A stretch of 64,000 nt of DNA from Leptolyngbya ohadii IS1. GTDB lineage: Bacteria > Cyanobacteriota > Cyanobacteriia > Elainellales > Elainellaceae. The notes below the pieces were generated by a model, which worked only from the letters and a program-made list of their open reading frames with translations, made no database searches and had not been told where the DNA came from. The first letter of the stretch is position 1. Every line of letters begins with the position of its first letter. Positions 17,689-26,604 of this stretch are shown piece by piece. The stretch spans positions 3,749,080-3,813,079 of the forward strand of contig NZ_NKFP01000006.1 of the NCBI RefSeq assembly GCF_002215035.1, in the 5' to 3' direction. The position numbers were made by a program, and so were the translations under genes.

Positions 17689-18303
17689 CTAACGATCGCT
17701 CGCAATAATCTGATTCATCGTAAGCTGCAATTCAGGAAAAATGCGGGATACGATTCTCTCGTCGCTCCGAAACTGCTCCACCTGATATTCACCTGCTGAG
17801 CTGAGTCGGTAAACGGAAAAAGTGGGCTGCTTGGGTGTTCCAATATATCTTCTGCCGCCTACCCCCAGGTAATCGCAAATCCAGTATTCCTCAATTCCTA
17901 GCGCTTCGTAATCTTCAAGTTTGAGAGCATAGTCATCACTCCAGTTGGTACTGGTAATTTCCACGACGAGTTTGACCGATGCTCCCAGGGTAATGGTTGA
18001 TTCTTTCTCCCAGCGTGGATCATTGGCGATCGTTTCTCGATTCAGCACAATCACATCAGATTCGTATCCCGACTCATTCACCTTGATCACGCATTCCTTT
18101 GGCACAAAGTAGGGAAGCTGTAGCCGTCTCATTTCAAACCCCAACTCGATCGCAATGAATCCGGCGATTTGGGAATGTTTACCTGTCGGTTTTGGCATTT
18201 CGGTAATCACTCCGTTATGCAGCTCGTAGCGACGATCGGAATTTAGCGGGTACCAATCAATGAATTCATCAAAGCTAATTTGAGCTTGAATTGCTTGAAC
18301 CAC
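17689..18303 (-). CDS. Uma2 (DUF820) family putative endonuclease
   Basis: The 204-residue protein has the Uma2 layout of a restriction-endonuclease-like (PD-(D/E)xK) fold. RRYELHNGVITEMPKPTGKHS is at the N-terminus, ESDVIVLNRE carries the metal-binding Asp, and LVVEITSTNW carries the Glu. YALKLEDYEALGIEEYWICDY follows. These genes are greatly expanded in cyanobacteria and their biological role is unsettled. It stands as a single gene, with no transposase or toxin-antitoxin partner next to it. Confidence 0.85.
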   Translation of the reverse strand: MVQAIQAQISFDEFIDWYPLNSDRRYELHNGVITEMPKPTGKHSQIAGFIAIELGFEMRRLQLPYFVPKECVIKVNESGYESDVIVLNRETIANDPRWEKESTITLGASVKLVVEITSTNWSDDYALKLEDYEALGIEEYWICDYLGVGGRRYIGTPKQPTFSVYRLSSAGEYQVEQFRSDERIVSRIFPELQLTMNQIIASDR

Positions 18304-18372
18304 GGTGCTTTCCTTTGGTATTACACTTCCCTAACCCCCAATTCTGAGAAAACTGAGACATCTTCTGAGCAA

Positions 18373-19593
18373 CTAGGTTGAGGGAGGATTAGTCACGCCT
18401 AACTTGTCCAGGGTTTCTTCCAACTTGATGATAAACTGCACGTCCGCCGCAGGAAGGGCATGACTTTCACTGCCGAACCGAATCAGCTGAGACGGTTTAA
18501 GCACCGAAAATGCCTGACGGAATTGCTCTGGCGTTGCAGCAAACGGCGCATCAAAATGACAGGGGATAATCCGCTCGAACTGCCAGCGAGACACCCGCTC
18601 TGCCCAATCCAGCACAATTTGCGGCGACTGATCCAGAATCAGGGTTTGCAGAATCGGCGCAACAAACGGACGCCCATTGCCCCGCAAAGCATCAAACGAT
18701 CGCTTCCAGTCTTCCTGCCAGGCAAACGGAAACAGACCCAGATAACCTTTGAGCGATCGATCGGAGGCTTGGATCGCATCGCGGATCGTTTGTCCCAAAC
18801 TGATGGTCTTCAGAGTATCGGGCTGAAAATACAGGGCAAACAGGGCAATCCGCTGCCAGCCTTTCCGACGGTTCGCCTCTGTATCCACAAAAGGATCGCT
18901 AGCCCGATCGCGGGCATGAAACAGCAGCGGGTAAGGATCAGCCTGGGCGATCGCCGGAGGCTCTTCCGGGACTGACAGCACCGTATCTGTGACCAGCAGC
19001 GTTTTCGATGCCCGATGGAAGCAAGCCATTTCCTCGAAGCAGCCGCGCCCCAGGTCAACGTGCAGCAGCTCGTATTCAAACTCATCGCCAAAGGGAGCCA
19101 GATGACTTTCCGCAGGCAAAACCTGAGTCCGATCGCGGGGGAAGCCCAGCCAATTCAGCGGCAAATTAAACGGAAAGCTCCACTGATGGGGCGTCACATA
19201 CACCTGCGCCTGGGGAAATTGACGGGCAAAGGGCGGCACAAAAACCTTATGCTCCAAGCCCGACGAGGTGGTTAGCAGAATATAGCGAACTGCTCCATGT
19301 TCGGCTTCCAGTTCCCGTACCAGGCGAATGCATTCACGAGTGGGGGCGATCGGCGAGTACACCAGCAGTCCCCCGGATTCCAGGCGCACGATCGTCATTC
19401 GCACCGGAACAACGGTGTAGAGAATGCCCTGGAGCTGCTCAAAAGTCCAGATCGTATTGGCAACCACTTCTCGCCGCAGCGTTCGCCGTTTGCGATAGGG
19501 ATAAATGGGAACCAGAAACCAGTATCGCCAGAAACTATCCCGACGCTCGTTTGACTGCTGGGTTAGGGAGAGATGATCAGAAGAAGTTGCCAC
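18373..19593 (-). CDS. DUF4336 domain protein (metallo-beta-lactamase-like)
   Basis: The 406-residue protein opens with a polar, basic N-terminus, then WRYWFLVPIYPYRKRRTLRREV and WTFEQLQGILYTVVPVRMT, which are characteristic of the cyanobacterial and plant DUF4336 group. The middle resembles the metallo-beta-lactamase fold in outline (YILLTTSSGLEHKVFVPPFA, FHRASKTLLVTDTVLS, IIPCHFDAPF). The canonical HxHxDH metal motif is not present, so hydrolase activity is doubtful. It may be structural or chloroplast-type in role. No partner gene is apparent. Confidence 0.75.
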   Translation of the reverse strand: MATSSDHLSLTQQSNERRDSFWRYWFLVPIYPYRKRRTLRREVVANTIWTFEQLQGILYTVVPVRMTIVRLESGGLLVYSPIAPTRECIRLVRELEAEHGAVRYILLTTSSGLEHKVFVPPFARQFPQAQVYVTPHQWSFPFNLPLNWLGFPRDRTQVLPAESHLAPFGDEFEYELLHVDLGRGCFEEMACFHRASKTLLVTDTVLSVPEEPPAIAQADPYPLLFHARDRASDPFVDTEANRRKGWQRIALFALYFQPDTLKTISLGQTIRDAIQASDRSLKGYLGLFPFAWQEDWKRSFDALRGNGRPFVAPILQTLILDQSPQIVLDWAERVSRWQFERIIPCHFDAPFAATPEQFRQAFSVLKPSQLIRFGSESHALPAADVQFIIKLEETLDKLGVTNPPST

Positions 19594-20035
19594 TGAATTG
19601 CCTCCTCGCGATTGCCTGAATCTACCTAATTTGCTGCCTAATTTATTGTATCGATCGAGGTCGTATCGCGGTTTTTTGGGGCGGAACTATTTCCCATAGC
19701 TGATATCCAGATACCCTTTCGTCTATTCTTTTTGCCTATTCAGTTCACCCTGTTTTTGTTCTCCAGAATTTAAAGCTTATGCCCTTTGGAGGGTTCTGTT
19801 TCTTTCCCAGTGTTGAGGGAGATCATAGGCACAGCGAATAGAATGCAAATAAATCTGAAAGTTAATCAAGAATCAGGCTGTTTAGTCTTTAGGTATCATC
19901 TTGTGGATGTTACTGGGAATTAGCCTGGGAATATTTTTGAGAATCTAAACTATACAGACTAAGTTATATCCATTAAACAGATTTATCCATCAGCAAAAAA
20001 TCCTCGTTTCCTAAAAATCGACACCTAATCTAGCC
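19594..20035. other. Divergent intergenic region, 442 bp
   Basis: This region lies between the minus-strand DUF4336 gene and the plus-strand EcsC-like gene and is increasingly AT-rich toward 20000. No ORF, RNA gene or strong palindrome is seen. It presumably holds promoters for both genes, which I cannot place. Confidence 0.4.
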
Positions 20036-21223
20036 ATGTCCGAACAACAGTCCCACTCCACTCTTACCCCAGAACGATCGCCCCTTCAAAAGGCGGAGAA
20101 CCCATCTTTCTCAGCGAAATCCTCAACTTCAACGACACCTCAAACGTCAGGACGGTTGACCTGGGTACGGGGTTTAGCAGGAGGCGCGATCGATCGCAGC
20201 AAGGAGGCAGTGAAAACAGCGGTGACGGTGGGCGGAGCGGCAACTCGGCGGGCAGTGGGCTGGGTCAGCGGCTTAACCGAGGGAACCGGACGGGCACTGA
20301 ACCTGCTGGGGCGGATACCCCTGCTGCGAAATCCCCTGATGCGGCGTTTGGTGGGCGTATTTAAGCTGGATTGGCTGCTGGGCATAAGCGATCGGGTGGA
20401 TACCCGCAAAGCCGAAGTGGTCGTAAAAGAAATGCAGCAAAAGTATCCTACTGAATCGCCCAGCCAGATATCTCATCGGCTGATGGTGAGGAAATCAATG
20501 CAGGCAGGAAGTTCGGGCTTTGTTACCAGCCTTCTGCCCGGATTTGCAACCGCCCTACTGGCGCTGGATCTGGCAGCAACGACTGCACTGCAAACGGAAC
20601 TGGTGTACGAAATTGCAGCAGCTTACGGCTTAGATCTGAACGATCCGGAGCGCAAAGGCGAAGTTCTGGGCATCTTTGGGCTGGCGCTGGGCGGCGGCAA
20701 TGCAATTAAGGCAGGACTGGGCTTTTTGCGAAATGTACCCTTTGCCGGAGCACTGATCGGGGCAAGTACGAATGCAACCGTCCTGTATTCCGTAGGCTAT
20801 GCCGCCAGTCGGTTTTATGAGGCAAGACTGCAATCAGGCACTCAGGAACCCAGCACGGAGACGCTGCAATCGATTCAGCAGGAAAGCGAAGAGTATCTCA
20901 ATAAAGCGATCGCCCAGCAGGCAATCATGGATCAGATTACGGTTCACATGATTCTGGCAAGCTATCCCGATAAAACCTGGGACGATATTCTGCCGGAGCT
21001 TCAGCGGCTTCAAATCGAAGCAAATTCTCTTCAGACGATCGCCGCCAATATCCGGTCGCCCCAACCCCTCGACCCATTACTCAATCAACTCGATCGAGAC
21101 TTTGCCGTAGCAGTGCTAGCCCAGTGCCGCCGCCTCGCCGAAAGCAACGGAACGGTTTCGCCACAGGAAGCAGCAATCCTACAGCAGATTGAGCAACGTT
21201 GTGATGCGCTGGTTGTCCAGTAA
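20036..21223 (+). CDS. EcsC-like protein
   Basis: The 395-residue protein has a polar Ser/Thr-rich N-terminus of about 45 residues. An alpha-helical core follows with glycine/alanine-rich segments: SSGFVTSLLPGFATALLALD, TTALQTELVYEIAAAYGLDL and GNAIKAGLGFLRNVPFAGAL. These match the EcsC family pattern (an early helical region, then an IAxxYG motif). EcsC genes in Firmicutes accompany ABC transporters but the biochemical function is unknown. The C-terminal 130 residues (QSIQQESEEYLNKAIAQQ onward) are helical and look specific to cyanobacteria. It stands alone. Confidence 0.6.
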   Translation: MSEQQSHSTLTPERSPLQKAENPSFSAKSSTSTTPQTSGRLTWVRGLAGGAIDRSKEAVKTAVTVGGAATRRAVGWVSGLTEGTGRALNLLGRIPLLRNPLMRRLVGVFKLDWLLGISDRVDTRKAEVVVKEMQQKYPTESPSQISHRLMVRKSMQAGSSGFVTSLLPGFATALLALDLAATTALQTELVYEIAAAYGLDLNDPERKGEVLGIFGLALGGGNAIKAGLGFLRNVPFAGALIGASTNATVLYSVGYAASRFYEARLQSGTQEPSTETLQSIQQESEEYLNKAIAQQAIMDQITVHMILASYPDKTWDDILPELQRLQIEANSLQTIAANIRSPQPLDPLLNQLDRDFAVAVLAQCRRLAESNGTVSPQEAAILQQIEQRCDALVVQ

Positions 21224-21724
21224 GTGTGCAATCAATCTCCCCACGAGGGGAGAGCTTAAAAGTTTGTGAAGCAAATAAACCGCCCTCTGTAAGGTGTGGT
21301 TTAGTGTAAAAAAGAAAATTTGATCGAGTTCGCGCTTTAATTCGTGCTTTGATTCGCGTTTTATTGATTGAACTTCATCAGCTGGTGCTTTAGCCGTTTA
21401 TGCTTTGTCAACATCTCTACTCCTGCCTGTAGGGTCGGGCAGAGTATAGGGCAAAGCTTAAAGCAAGGCTTAAAACAGAGTGCAATAGACCAGGGCAGTT
21501 GGAATCACCGATCGGAGTTCATCCGGTAGGGTCGATCGCCCTGCGAAAACAAGCCATCGGGAGCTGCATAACAATCAGGCTACATTGTCAGGGTGGATTT
21601 AACAGGTGTGCCTCAGGGTGGATTTCTGCCGAATTTTCCTGAATCTGAAGAATTTGGCAGTGTAGAGAGAACAAGCAAATCGTGTTTTCCCTGAAAGTGA
21701 CAGCTCAATAGAGGAGTGAGGTAG
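21224..21724. other. Intergenic region, 501 bp, with a short hairpin after the EcsC-like gene
   Basis: CTCCCC-ACGA-GGGGAG at 21237-21252 begins 13 bases after the stop at 21223 and could end the transcript, although no U run follows. The rest holds loosely repeated words such as TTCGYGCTTTRATTCG (21328-21360) and AAGCTTAAAGCAAGGCTTAAA (21454-21474). The strong Shine-Dalgarno of the next gene (GAGGAGTGAGG) ends the region. No gene is seen. Confidence 0.45.
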
Positions 21725-22777
21725 ATGAGTCAGCTATGTCTACTGGCAGCAGGTCTGATGGCTCAAGGTCAAGCTCCTGGATGGCGGTTAGCCAGGTCTT
21801 TGATCTTCGATCAGTCCCAATCTGAGGCTTGGCATCATGCTGAGTTTTGCCAGAAGCAGAAAAGAACCGCTGTTAAGCCAACCGTAGCTCAGGCTGAGCG
21901 TGATCTGGTCGATCGCGGCATCATGCTAAACCGTCCTGAGTTTATGCCAGTGATGCCTGTAGTGGGGATTGCCACCAGCGTTAGCACCAGCGCCCGTCCT
22001 GCAACGCACCCCAATCGTCAAGCCAATGCACAATCGCATGGGCAATCCAGCAGACGATCCGGAGATCGATCGAGTTCCCGTCCCAGTTCTGGCAGTCAGC
22101 TTTATCAGCAGCGCCGGGCAGCGTTGCAGGCAGGAAGGCTTTATCCCCGCATTCCGATCAACAGCTTTCAATCCGCCTGGCAAAATGCCACACGCCAGCC
22201 TACCTATGAGGATTGGGTTAGACTCTTGCGGCAGGAAGCCCAGGTCATGGCACGCAGTCAGGGCAGAAATCGGCTTACTGTTTTGCTGGGGGACTCCCTG
22301 CTGCTCTGGTTTCCAGTCGATCGCCTGCCTACCGATCGCTTCTGGCTGAACCAGGGAATTTCTGGCGATACCACAGCGGGAATTTTACGGCGACTTCCGG
22401 CATTCGATCGTGCTCGTCCCGACCGGATTTACGTGATGGCAGGCATCAACGATCTGCGGCGGGGGTCTAGCGATCGGGCAGTGTTGTCTAACCTGCGGCA
22501 AATTGTACAGCGGCTCCGACGTACCCATCCCCAGGCGGCGATCGTGGTGTATTCGATTCTGCCGACCCGTCTACCTGCCCTGCCCAGCGATCGGATTCAG
22601 CGATTAAATGCTAGCCTTGCCGCGATGAGCCGTCAGGAGGGGGCAAATTTCTACGATCTGCAAGCTCAATTTTCGGGAACAGACGGAACACTGCGCCGCG
22701 AACTGACAACGGATGGGCTGCACTTGAGCCGTCAGGGCTACGAGGTCTGGCAGATGGCGATGATGGCGATCCGGTGA
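21725..22777 (+). CDS. SGNH/GDSL-type hydrolase with long low-complexity N-terminus
   Basis: The protein has 350 residues. The SGNH blocks are intact in the C-terminal half: block I TVLLGDSLLLWF (nucleophile Ser), block II GISGDTT, block III VMAGINDLRRG and block V TTDGLHLSRQGYE (Asp and His). Residues about 1-170 are not part of the fold and include a Ser/Arg/Gln-rich stretch (QSHGQSSRRSGDRSSSRPSS). A weak hydrophobic start may be a signal sequence, so an envelope esterase or O-acyl esterase is plausible. The Shine-Dalgarno is excellent. Substrate unknown. Confidence 0.85.
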   Translation: MSQLCLLAAGLMAQGQAPGWRLARSLIFDQSQSEAWHHAEFCQKQKRTAVKPTVAQAERDLVDRGIMLNRPEFMPVMPVVGIATSVSTSARPATHPNRQANAQSHGQSSRRSGDRSSSRPSSGSQLYQQRRAALQAGRLYPRIPINSFQSAWQNATRQPTYEDWVRLLRQEAQVMARSQGRNRLTVLLGDSLLLWFPVDRLPTDRFWLNQGISGDTTAGILRRLPAFDRARPDRIYVMAGINDLRRGSSDRAVLSNLRQIVQRLRRTHPQAAIVVYSILPTRLPALPSDRIQRLNASLAAMSRQEGANFYDLQAQFSGTDGTLRRELTTDGLHLSRQGYEVWQMAMMAIR

Positions 22778-23156
22778 AACTCTTTTGCCCGGAGTATTTC
22801 AATCGATCGCCGGAGCAAATCGCATCTACTGCCTTACCTCTCAAACAGCGATTCTGCCGTTGGCTTATCCCGTATTTAGGGTGGAGATCAGGGGCGATCG
22901 GCTCTCTAACGTGCAGCGAGCGAGGAGTAGGCTTGTAGTGGAAATCCGGCGATCGATTTGCAGGGGTCTTCTCTTTTGAGAGTTCAAGACTGGTAGTAGT
23001 TCAAGACTGGTAGTAGTTCAAGATTGGCAAATGATGCGGTCAAAACTGGCAAATCAGGACTTGCCAGAAAAAAAGCGATCGTGCTACTTTCTATAACAAG
23101 CGTTCGATATAAAAACACAGCATTTCAGCAATACCCAAGATCGTTGACCCAGAGCA
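22778..23156. repeat. 379-bp region with AGTTCAAGACTGGTAGT direct repeats and the TetR gene promoter
   Basis: At 22980-23030 the 17-base unit AGTTCAAGACTGGTAGT occurs about two and a half times in tandem. After it TTGCCA (23061-23066) and TACTTT (23085-23090), 18 bases apart, form a plausible promoter for the TetR gene. No gene is seen in 22778-22980. Confidence 0.5.
23093..23110 (+). promoter_or_regulatory. TetR-type operator at the tetR promoter
   Basis: The imperfect palindrome ATAACAAGCGTTCGATAT lies immediately after the putative -10 box of the TetR gene. A very similar sequence (ATAACGAACATTCGATAT) recurs at 24937-24954 before the DUF2834 gene; 15 of 18 positions agree. Self-repression by the adjacent TetR is inferred. 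Confidence 0.6.
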
Positions 23157-23735
23157 ATGCCTAAGATCGTTGACCACGAACAGTACCGCAGGGAACTCCT
23201 CAGCCGATGCTTTGACCTGTTTGCAGAGAAAGGCTATGGTTCCCTCACCATGCGGCAAATTGCTCAAGGGCTGGGGGTATCTACAGGAACGCTCTATCAC
23301 TACTTTCCCAGCAAGGAGGTGCTGTTTGAACAGCTTCTAGAGGAGCTAACCGAACAGGATATTCACACCATTACTTCCGCTCTCAAAGGGGCAGACACGC
23401 TATCCGATCGGCTTGCGGCGGCATTTGCATTTCTGGAAGAGAACGGAGACTACTTTATGAAGCAAACCCTGATCCTGATGGACTATTACCAGCAGCAGGG
23501 GGAAGCTGCCATTCGAGAAAGCGGGTTTTTCAAACGAATGCTCGATCGCGCCCGCCGAGCCGTTGCAGAACTTTTAGAAGTTCACGATCCCGATCTGGAA
23601 ATTTTCATTCTGAGCATCATTGACGGGTTAACGATGCAGAAATTATTCGATCGCGATAGTGTCTCGATTCCAAAGCAAACCCAGATTTTGACGGAAATGC
23701 TGACGCTCTATCTCAACTCCAAATCCGTTTCTTAA
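23157..23735 (+). CDS. TetR family regulator of the DevBCA-type exporter cluster
   Basis: The protein has 192 residues. The N-terminal helix-turn-helix reads LLSRCFDLFAEKGYGSLTMR, then QIAQGLGVSTGTLYHYFPSK. The C-terminal helices form the ligand pocket (for example ADTLSDRLAAAFAFLEENGD). It is followed 12 bp later by devB, so it heads the operon. Near-identical palindromes lie at its own promoter and within the operon before the DUF2834 gene. The likely inducer is a substrate of the exporter. Confidence 0.92.
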   Translation: MPKIVDHEQYRRELLSRCFDLFAEKGYGSLTMRQIAQGLGVSTGTLYHYFPSKEVLFEQLLEELTEQDIHTITSALKGADTLSDRLAAAFAFLEENGDYFMKQTLILMDYYQQQGEAAIRESGFFKRMLDRARRAVAELLEVHDPDLEIFILSIIDGLTMQKLFDRDSVSIPKQTQILTEMLTLYLNSKSVS

Positions 23736-23747
23736 AATCTACGCTCT

Positions 23748-24917
23748 ATGAGTCTTAACCTTTCCTCTAAACCACCTTATCGACTATTAGGTTTAATTCT
23801 GGCGGCAACTGCGTTAACGGGAGGGATTGGCTTTTACACCATCAGTCAATTTAGCTCCACCCCTGCAACCGTCGAATCGGAGCCGCCGCGCATTCAGAAA
23901 GTAACTGCCCTGGGACGATTGGAACCGGAAGGAGAAGTGATTCAAATTGCTGCCCCCCTGTCGCTGGATGGCGATCGCGTCAGTCAACTGCGGGTGAAGG
24001 AAGGGATGTGGGTGGAGGCGGGACAGCCGATTGCCGTATTGGATTCCTACCAGTCGCTCAGGGAAGCATTGCAGCAGGCAGAACAGGAGGTTGTGGTGGC
24101 ACAGTCTCGTGTCGATCAGGTGAGAGCGGGAGCCAAGTCAGGCGAAATTGCTGCCCAAACTGCCGCGATCGTCCGCCTCCAAGCCGAGCTTGCCGGACAA
24201 AAAGCCACCCAGTCTGCTGCTATTGCCCGTCGTCAGGCGGAACTCAGGACTGCCCGTGCGGAATTCGATCGCTTTGAGCAGCTTTACCGGGAAGGTGCAA
24301 TTCCTGCCTCTACGCGGGACAGCAAACAGCTTGCCTTAGACACAGCTCAGACCCAGCTTCAGGAAGCGATCGCCGATCGGCAGCGCACCCTATCCACCCT
24401 GGAAGCCGAAATTCAATCCGCCAGAGCTACCCTGAACCAGATTGCCGAAGTCCGTCCGGTTGATATTCAGGCAGCGACAGCAGAACTGGCGGCGGCAAAG
24501 TCAGCGGCGCAGCGTGCCCGAACTGCCCTGGAACAGTCGATGATTCGTGCCCCGATCGCCGGACGAATTCTAAAGATTCACACGCAGCCGGGAGAACAGA
24601 TCAGCGAATCTGGCATTGCCGAAATTGCCCGTACCGATCAAATGCAGGTTGTCGCGGAGGTGTATCAAACGGATGTGGGCAAAGTCCAGGCGGGTCAGCA
24701 GGCGGTCATTACCAGTCCGGCACTGGCGGAGCCTCTGCGGGGAACGGTGGCGCAGATTGGCTATCAGGTGAATCGGCAAAATGTGTTTAGCGATCAGCCC
24801 GGTGAAAATCTGGATCAGCGGGTTGTAGAAGTCAAAATTCGCCTCGGTTCCGCAGATAGCCAGAAGGTTGCCGGACTAACGAACCTTCAGGTGCAGGTTG
24901 CACTTGAAATGGAATGA
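23748..24917 (+). CDS. devB: DevB-type membrane fusion protein of an ABC exporter
   Basis: The 389-residue protein has an N-terminal anchor (LLGLILAATALTGGIGFYTI). The lipoyl/barrel part KVTALGRLEPEGEVIQIAAP and VKEGMWVEAGQPIAVLDS comes next, then a long coiled coil (about 100-240) rich in Ala, Glu and Gln. The second half-lipoyl segment follows (SMIRAPIAGRILKIHTQPGE). DevB proteins bridge a DevCA inner-membrane ABC pump to TolC; in heterocystous species one such pump exports glycolipid. This paralogue is TetR-controlled, so a different substrate is likely. It lies 12 bp from tetR. Confidence 0.88.
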   Translation: MSLNLSSKPPYRLLGLILAATALTGGIGFYTISQFSSTPATVESEPPRIQKVTALGRLEPEGEVIQIAAPLSLDGDRVSQLRVKEGMWVEAGQPIAVLDSYQSLREALQQAEQEVVVAQSRVDQVRAGAKSGEIAAQTAAIVRLQAELAGQKATQSAAIARRQAELRTARAEFDRFEQLYREGAIPASTRDSKQLALDTAQTQLQEAIADRQRTLSTLEAEIQSARATLNQIAEVRPVDIQAATAELAAAKSAAQRARTALEQSMIRAPIAGRILKIHTQPGEQISESGIAEIARTDQMQVVAEVYQTDVGKVQAGQQAVITSPALAEPLRGTVAQIGYQVNRQNVFSDQPGENLDQRVVEVKIRLGSADSQKVAGLTNLQVQVALEME

Positions 24918-24936
24918 CGTTCGCTTGACGCAATTT

Positions 24937-24954
24937 ATAACGAACATTCGATAT
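24937..24954 (+). promoter_or_regulatory. Second TetR-type operator, internal to the exporter cluster
   Basis: ATAACGAACATTCGATAT is an imperfect palindrome, closely matching the site at 23093-23110. It lies after TTGACG (24925-24930) and before a strong Shine-Dalgarno (GGAGGAAGG) and the ATG at 24981. This implies a second, internally regulated promoter for DUF2834-devC-devA. Confidence 0.6.
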
Positions 24955-24980
24955 TAGTTTAGGAGTTAGCGGAGGAAGGC

Positions 24981-25343
24981 ATGATGCGATCGCTCTATCT
25001 CGTTCTGTGCATTGTGGGAACGGTATTGCCCTATGCGTATCTCGTTCCATTCCTGATGGCGCACGGATTAGATCTCCCGCTGTTTTTTCAGCAGCTATTT
25101 GCAAATCACGTTTCCAGTTTGTTTGGCGTCGATTTTATTATTTCCTCGATCGTTCTCTGGCTATTCATTTTTTGGGAGGGCAATCGGCTTCAGATGAAGC
25201 ATTTGTGGGTTTATCTGGCGAGTAATTTAACCGTGGGAATTTCCCTGGCGCTGCCTCTGTTTCTGCTGATGCGACAGAAGAAGTTAGAAGCAATGAAACC
25301 GGAAGCAATGAAGTTAGAAGCAATATCTCCCTCTATCCCCTGA
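24981..25343 (+). CDS. DUF2834 membrane protein inside the exporter cluster
   Basis: The 120-residue protein has three or four hydrophobic segments: SLYLVLCIVGTVLPYAYLVP, FGVDFIISSIVLWLFIFWEG and WVYLASNLTVGISLALPLFL. It matches DUF2834, a small membrane family of unknown function. The C-terminus has a repeated short motif (KLEAMKPEAMKLEAI). The Shine-Dalgarno is strong. Its place between devB and devC, behind its own operator copy, suggests that it accompanies the pump, perhaps as an accessory subunit. That role is inference from context. Confidence 0.82.
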   Translation: MMRSLYLVLCIVGTVLPYAYLVPFLMAHGLDLPLFFQQLFANHVSSLFGVDFIISSIVLWLFIFWEGNRLQMKHLWVYLASNLTVGISLALPLFLLMRQKKLEAMKPEAMKLEAISPSIP

Positions 25344-25374
25344 GTCTTCAAGACTGAAACTATCCTCGTAACCT

Positions 25375-26538
25375 ATGCTGAAATCCTTCAAAAAAACGCC
25401 CCTTGCCTGGAAACAGCTCGTTAAAAACAAAGCGAGATTGACGATTGCCCTGGCAGGAATCGCCTTTGCCGATATTCTGGTGTTCCTGCAAATGGGATTT
25501 GAGAGTTCACTGTACGACTCTGCCATGAAACCTCATCGATCGCTGGAAGCCGATCTGGTGCTGCTCAATCCCCAGTCGCAGGCACTCTTTTCGATGCAGA
25601 GTTTTTCCAGAGCCAGGCTGCATCAGGCTTTAGCTCATGAAGGCGTGGAATCGGTAAGTCCGGTTTATCTTTCAACGGGGCAGTGGCGCAATCCCGAAAC
25701 GCGGATTGAGCGATCGATCTTGGTGATGGGCATCGATCCAGCAATGGCGGCTTTCCATTTGCCTGAAGTGAATCAACATCAAGATCGGCTGAAGGCATTC
25801 AATCAGGTTTTATTCGACCAGGCGGGTCGTCCGGAATATGGGGCGATCGCAGCCCTGTTTAACGCTAACGGAACAGCCGCAACGGAGATGAACGGAAAAG
25901 CGGTTCAGGTTGCCGGACTGTTTACGCTAGGGGCTTCCTTCGCGGCAGACGGTAATGTGATCACCAGCGATTCCACCTTTCTCCAGCTTTTCCCGGAGCG
26001 CAGCAGCGATCGAATTGACATTGGACTAATTCAGCTTGAGCCAGATGCCAATATTGACCAGGTACGAGTCAGTCTAGCCGCGAGTTTGCCAAAGGATGTC
26101 CGCATTTTGACGATCGCCGAATTTGCAGAAGCAGAGCGCAATTACTGGGCAAACAGTACGGGCATTGGCTTTATTTTTGGTTTCGGTGTGCTGATGGGAT
26201 TCATTGTCGGCTTGGTGATTGTGTATCAAATTCTCTACGCCGATGTTTCCGATCATCTGCCGGAATACGCCACGCTTAAGGCAATGGGCTACAGCGATCG
26301 CTATTTGCTGACTGCGCTATTTCAGGAAGCCGTCATCCTTGCCGTTTTAGGGTTCATCCCCGGTTTGCTGCTGTCCACCGGACTCTATCACCTCACCTAC
26401 GTCGCCACCGCACTGCCCATTCAAATGACGGTCGATCGGGCAGCCAACGTATTTACTCTCACGCTGGCAATGTCCTTTGGTTCAGGGGCGATCGCCATGC
26501 GAAAACTGCAATCGGCTGATCCGGCAGAAGTATTTTAG
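25375..26538 (+). CDS. devC: DevC-type ABC exporter permease
   Basis: The 387-residue protein starts with TPLAWKQLVKNKARLTIALA, the typical MacB/DevC first helix region. It has a large periplasmic domain (about residues 50-265) and three C-terminal helices (IGFIFGFGVLMGFIVGLVIV onward), with a YATLKAMGYSDRYLLTALFQ coupling segment. With DevB and DevA it forms an ATP-driven exporter. It lies 31 bp after the DUF2834 gene. The whole FtsX-like architecture is intact. Confidence 0.9.
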   Translation: MLKSFKKTPLAWKQLVKNKARLTIALAGIAFADILVFLQMGFESSLYDSAMKPHRSLEADLVLLNPQSQALFSMQSFSRARLHQALAHEGVESVSPVYLSTGQWRNPETRIERSILVMGIDPAMAAFHLPEVNQHQDRLKAFNQVLFDQAGRPEYGAIAALFNANGTAATEMNGKAVQVAGLFTLGASFAADGNVITSDSTFLQLFPERSSDRIDIGLIQLEPDANIDQVRVSLAASLPKDVRILTIAEFAEAERNYWANSTGIGFIFGFGVLMGFIVGLVIVYQILYADVSDHLPEYATLKAMGYSDRYLLTALFQEAVILAVLGFIPGLLLSTGLYHLTYVATALPIQMTVDRAANVFTLTLAMSFGSGAIAMRKLQSADPAEVF

Positions 26539-26604
26539 CGGCTCTTGACTCACTGCCCCACGACTGATTAACCCATGCCGTATTCACTCATGACGCATTA
26601 ACCC

